From Candidatus Pacearchaeota archaeon (GTDB lineage Archaea > Nanobdellota > Nanobdellia > Pacearchaeales > GW2011-AR1), in NCBI GenBank assembly GCA_014728565.1, contig WJLK01000012.1:1-5928 (forward strand): a stretch of 5,928 bases of DNA, read 5' to 3'. Each line of letters opens with the position of its first letter. Positions within the stretch are counted from its first letter, which is position 1. Of this stretch, positions 1 through 3,900 are shown one piece after another. The notes below the pieces were generated by a model that saw nothing but the letters and a program-made list of their open reading frames with translations, did no database searches and was not told the origin of the DNA. Made by a program: the position numbers and the translations under genes.

Positions 1-171
1 GTAGGAGATTTTTTACCAACTGATAAAATCAAGAAAATTATAGATGAAATAAAACAAAAAAATAACTTTAATATAAATTTTGTTGAGATATCTGAAAACC
101 AGTACAACAGCCTTAAAAACTTTGAAAATTATAATTTAGATAAAAAGATTATCTGGAAAAAGAAAGATTAA
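1..171 (+). CDS. C-terminal 56 codons of a small lysine-rich protein, 5' end outside the window
   Basis: Frame 1 is open from the left edge to a TAA at 169-171 and encodes 56 residues. The composition (11 Lys, many Asn, Ile and Phe, no sequon bias) is that of a cytosolic protein in an A+T-rich genome and contrasts sharply with the lysine-poor surface protein next door. The fragment begins VGDFLPTDKIKKIIDEIKQ, consistent with a β-strand then an amphipathic helix, followed by a second strand (NFVEIS), a short helix (ENQYNSLKNF) and a last strand (DKKIIW). This order resembles the C-terminal end of archaeal nucleotidyltransferase-type proteins linked to winged-helix regulators, but no catalytic motif lies in the window, so that is only a guess. 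It converges on the large minus-strand gene across a 213-base gap. That it is a genuine coding end is fairly secure; the product is not. Confidence 0.7.
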   Translation, partial: VGDFLPTDKIKKIIDEIKQKNNFNINFVEISENQYNSLKNFENYNLDKKIIWKKKD

Positions 172-195
172 AATATTAATTCTTACTATATATTG

Positions 196-200
196 TTTTT
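196..200 (+). terminator. Possible oligo-U terminator of the left gene
   Basis: A T5 tract follows the TAA at 169-171 by 24 bases, with further T5 tracts at 231-235 and 287-291. This spacing of several short U-tracts is consistent with archaeal hairpin-independent termination. The evidence is only the tracts themselves and the convergent gene layout. Confidence 0.3.
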
Positions 201-300
201 GCAATGATTCCCTATGATTTCTCTCTTCACTTTTTAAGATTAACACTTGAGCTAAAAAACAAGAAAAATAAAATACTACTAGTCTGTTTTTCTAATCAAT

Positions 301-310
301 AAAGAAAAAA
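301..310 (-). terminator. Possible oligo-U terminator of the surface-protein gene
   Basis: On the minus strand this reads TTTTTTCTTT, starting about 75 bases after the TAA of the large gene. Archaeal RNA polymerase commonly terminates at U-rich tracts without needing a hairpin. A second minus-strand T6 lies further on at 254-259. In such an A+T-rich gap these tracts can also arise by chance. Confidence 0.35.
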
Positions 311-384
311 TTTACAATGTTTTCTGGACAACTTACTGGTTTGTTGCATTTATTCTCCTGTGTTTATATCTTTTATTATAGCTA

Positions 385-966
385 TTAATAAATCTCTAAA
401 TAAAAAATAACAGAATTAGAATCTGTTTCATCATACTCTCTTAATTTTGCAGGAACTCTCATTTCATAATCATAAATACCATAAGCACCTTGCGTACTTT
501 CATTTAACTGAGTTGAAAAAACTAAATCTTCTTTATCATCCTGACTAAACTCACCATCACCTACATCATCTGAACTATCCCAGAGAATCCCTGTTTTAAA
601 ATTAGAATTATTAATTGAATCAGCAACAGGAACTTCATAAACAAAATTATCAAAAACCAGATATTTTGTTGTAGCTTTTGGATTCCCATTATTTGTAAAA
701 ACATTATAAACCGAATCATTAAATTCAGTCGTATTCAACAAAGAATCTATATCTGAAAAATCATTAATACTACTGTTACTGCCTGTTTTATTTTTTCCAA
801 TAGCTATTAAATCTGACCAGGATATTATAGACTTGTAATCACTAACAAATATATTTCCATTCTCAATGCTATCAATAGACCATCTTATCAAACTGAGATT
901 CAAGTCCGTCTCAAGAGAATAATCACTGACACTTAAAATATCCCCATAAAAAAATTCCCAGGAACC
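385..966 (-). other. C-terminal domain with acidic loop, no membrane anchor
   Basis: Residues 1655-1847 (GSWEFFYGD to FYLEIY, then TAA) are mixed hydrophobic/polar and do not continue the Ig-like repeat. Recognisable stretches are GNIFVSDYKSIISWSDL, ATTKYLVFDNFVYEVPVADS, KTGILWDSSDD and YGIYDYEMRVPAKLREY. An acidic segment at 1784-1801 contains eight Asp and two Glu and could bind a divalent cation. From memory, a similar tail (...FxTGILWDxSDDxGD..., then YDYExRVPAxLRxY) closes other large CARDB-containing proteins of DPANN archaea, so it may be a conserved terminal or assembly domain; I could not verify this. The protein stops in what looks like a β-strand, with no hydrophobic helix or basic tail, so a C-terminal membrane anchor is absent. 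Confidence 0.6.
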
Positions 967-3900
967 TACAGATAAATTCCTGCTTATTTTATTATTACTC
1001 TCATTCCATTCATCATAACTTCCGTTACTTGCAACAGGTGGGTCAACAACAACAAAAATTTCAGAAGTTCCTAGATCAGAGCTCCAGTAGACACCAGTTA
1101 CATTCATCCCATACCTACTAAGATTAACAGCTCTATCTCCATTTATTTGCTGACCACTTAAATCAGGGTCTCCATCATAAAATTTAACTATTACATTTTC
1201 AACATCTGCGCCACCTGTATTATAAACTGTTGCATTTATCTCAACAGTTTCTTCCTCTTTAGGCTCTGAAGTATTAAAAACCAAACTTGTTATATTTACC
1301 TTAAAATCAGGATAAGTTAAATTAAAAAACCAGGTTATACCTGTATTGACATTACCTGTAAAATCAGCATCCCAGCATGTAACATTCCAGTAGTGACCTC
1401 CCATACCAAGAGATACAGGCTCACTAGTGGATATATTATCAGAAACAGGTTTTGCTTCCTCCTCTACATTGCCATCAACTGTTAGATTGCATCTTAAATC
1501 TCCACTAAATTCATCATCAGCCCTCCACTCAAAAATAACATTTCCTCCTGTATAATAAATTCCAGAATCATTTTCAGGACTCTCCAAATAAATATCAGGT
1601 CCACTTAAATCAACTATAAAATTTATAGCAGTAGGCTCAAAATAATTATCATCTGAATCATAACAACCAACAGTCCAGTTATGCTGCCCTTCTGAAATTC
1701 CATAAACTGAAAGATTATTCTGCTGATTTTTAACAGGACTTGGTTCTGTCTGGTTGTAAGCTCCATCAATATATAAACTACAATTATTTATCCCAATAGG
1801 ATCTAGGGGAGTATAAACAAATGTAATGTTTTTTGTATTATGCCTCTCATTAGGAGTAGGGTCATCAAGAGTAACATTTGGAGGAGCTTTTACTGTAAAA
1901 TTTATTGTTTCACTATAATTAAAATTACTTGCATTATCCCAACACATAACATTCCAGGTATGGTTTCCATCACTTAAAATTACATTGTTCAATACATCAG
2001 AACCATTAGCAGAAACATCTGAATATTCAACCTCTTCATCAACTGTAAGATTACAATCAATATTCAAATCCAGATTATCTGTTGATGTAAAATTAAAAGT
2101 TACATTATTTGTTACAAGAGTCTCAGTACCATTAGGGGCATTTAATACTAATCTAGGACTCTGGGTATCAACATAGAAAATCCTTTCACTATCAGTACCA
2201 TTTAAACCACTGACATCAGTAACATTAACAGTCCAATTATATTTCCCATCATGAAAATACTCTATTGTAAAATTATTAAAAAAACCATTGGTTATTGCTG
2301 TCGAGTTTGTTCTATTAACCTTTCCATTTATAATAAGATAAGAGATTGTTATTCCCTCATCATCCTCTGGAACATAAGTTAGATTAAAACCACTGACATT
2401 GAACCAGTGATTATCGTCAGGATAAAATAAATTAACTGCGGGATTTGTAAACCTAGTAAAATTATAAACTAAACTTCCATTGGAATTACCAGCATCATCT
2501 GTACAATTAACATGCCATGTGTGAAATCCGTCAGTTACTCCTGATAAAGTCTTATTTGTTACACTTCCATTGATAGCTCCAAAATTCGAAATTTCTACAG
2601 TTGTATCAACAGTAAGATTACAGGTAAGATTGTCATCAACTGCATCAAGAACAGTAAAATTAAAAGTAATATTCTGAGAATAAACATCATGCCCATCTGG
2701 ATAATGCAAAGCTATATCTGGAGCATTACTATCAATATAAAAGACTCTTGTCTCTGAATAATTCCATAAACCAATATAATCGCTGCAATTAACATACCAG
2801 TAATAACTGCCATCCTCTAATCCATAAACAGTAAAATTATTTTGCTGACCATTAAAAATAACAGTTGAATTTGACTGGTTGAATACTCCATCCAGATACA
2901 GATTACACGAACTTAAATTAGTATTATCACTAGGAGTATAAGTTAAGTTAATTTGACTTTCAGTATATGCAGATTCATTTCCAGTATTTAAAACCACACT
3001 AGGAGCTTCACTAATATTCACTGTCCAGGTTACACTAGTATTTGAGTGCCCAACATCATCAATACAGGTAACATTCCAGTATTTCAATCCATCTGTTAAA
3101 CCAGTTACAAAACTATTTTCAAGATCCCCCGAAGTTGCAGCAATACTATCTTCAATGACATTATTAATAGTCAGATTACAGGATAGCAGAGAATCAATAA
3201 CATCAGTTGCAGTAAAATTAAAATTAACATCTCCTGCACTAAAAACACTGCTGTCAGATGGAAGATTGAGGTCAACATCAGGAGGATTTAAATCAACGCT
3301 AAAATTTCTAGCTAAAGGTTTATGAGAGTTCTCACTTAAATCAAAACATTCTATAGTCCAATTATGCCATCCTTCAGGAATTCCAATTTTATCAACAATA
3401 TTATACTGCCCATTTAAAATTTTACTCTGATTTGTCTTATCAAAACTTCCATTTAATATTAAACTACAATTCAAAAATCCTGAATTATCAGTAGCATTAT
3501 ACTGAAAAGATATTGTTCCATCATCATCAACATAATTCAGGCTAGGAGAAAATAAAGTAACATTAGGAGGAGTATCAGTAATATTAAAAGACCAGGTCTC
3601 ACTGGTGTAACTCCTGCCAGATTCATCAGTACAGGTAACATTCCAGTAATGCATTCCATCTAAAAGCAATCCTGAACTAACATTTTTTATTACTCCATTA
3701 TTTGAAGTTGTTGAATTAATGACATTTCCATCCAATACAACATCACAATCTAAAACAGAATCCATATTATCAGTAGCATTGAAACTTAAATTTATTTGAC
3801 TCACAGAGTGATCAGAATCATCATAAGGAAAAATAAGAGTAATATTAGGATCAATCAAATCTATATAAAACTTCCTAGAAGTATCTGTTGCAACCATCCC

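Larger units (their letters stand above)
172..384. other. A+T-rich intergenic gap between convergent genes
   Basis: This 213-base stretch separates the TAA of the left gene from the TAA of the large minus-strand gene. It contains T-tracts in both directions and only tiny open frames: 32 codons at 204-302 (+), 23 codons at 317-388 (+) and 17 codons at 296-349 (-). None has recognisable similarity, and the first two lack a plausible ribosome site. I see no RNA gene, no strong hairpin and no promoter here. Its position fits a bidirectional transcription end region. Confidence 0.6.

Noticed and set aside
204..220. Direct repeat ATGATT...ATGATT in the gap considered as a regulatory site
   Set aside because: It is only six bases in A+T-rich sequence between gene ends, with no promoter nearby.
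204..302. 32-codon + strand frame in the intergenic gap
   Set aside because: It has no Shine-Dalgarno-like sequence and no recognisable similarity, and the T-tracts inside it fit a transcription end region better.
296..349. 17-codon minus-strand frame (MQQTSKLSRKHCKFFLY) preceded by AGGAG five bases before its ATG
   Set aside because: The ribosome-site match is good, but 17 codons in an A+T-rich gap is within chance, there is no recognisable product, and a terminator-like T-tract lies inside it.
317..388. 23-codon hydrophobic + strand frame (MFSGQLTGLLHLF...)
   Set aside because: It has no ribosome site, overlaps the stop codon of the large gene, and is too short to judge. The hydrophobicity follows from T-rich sequence.
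1985..2176. 63-codon open frame on the + strand
   Set aside because: It lies wholly antisense to Ig-like units 7 and 8, which are clearly coding on the minus strand. Its Ser/Thr/Val-rich product looks like a mirror of the repeat sequence and has no recognisable domain.
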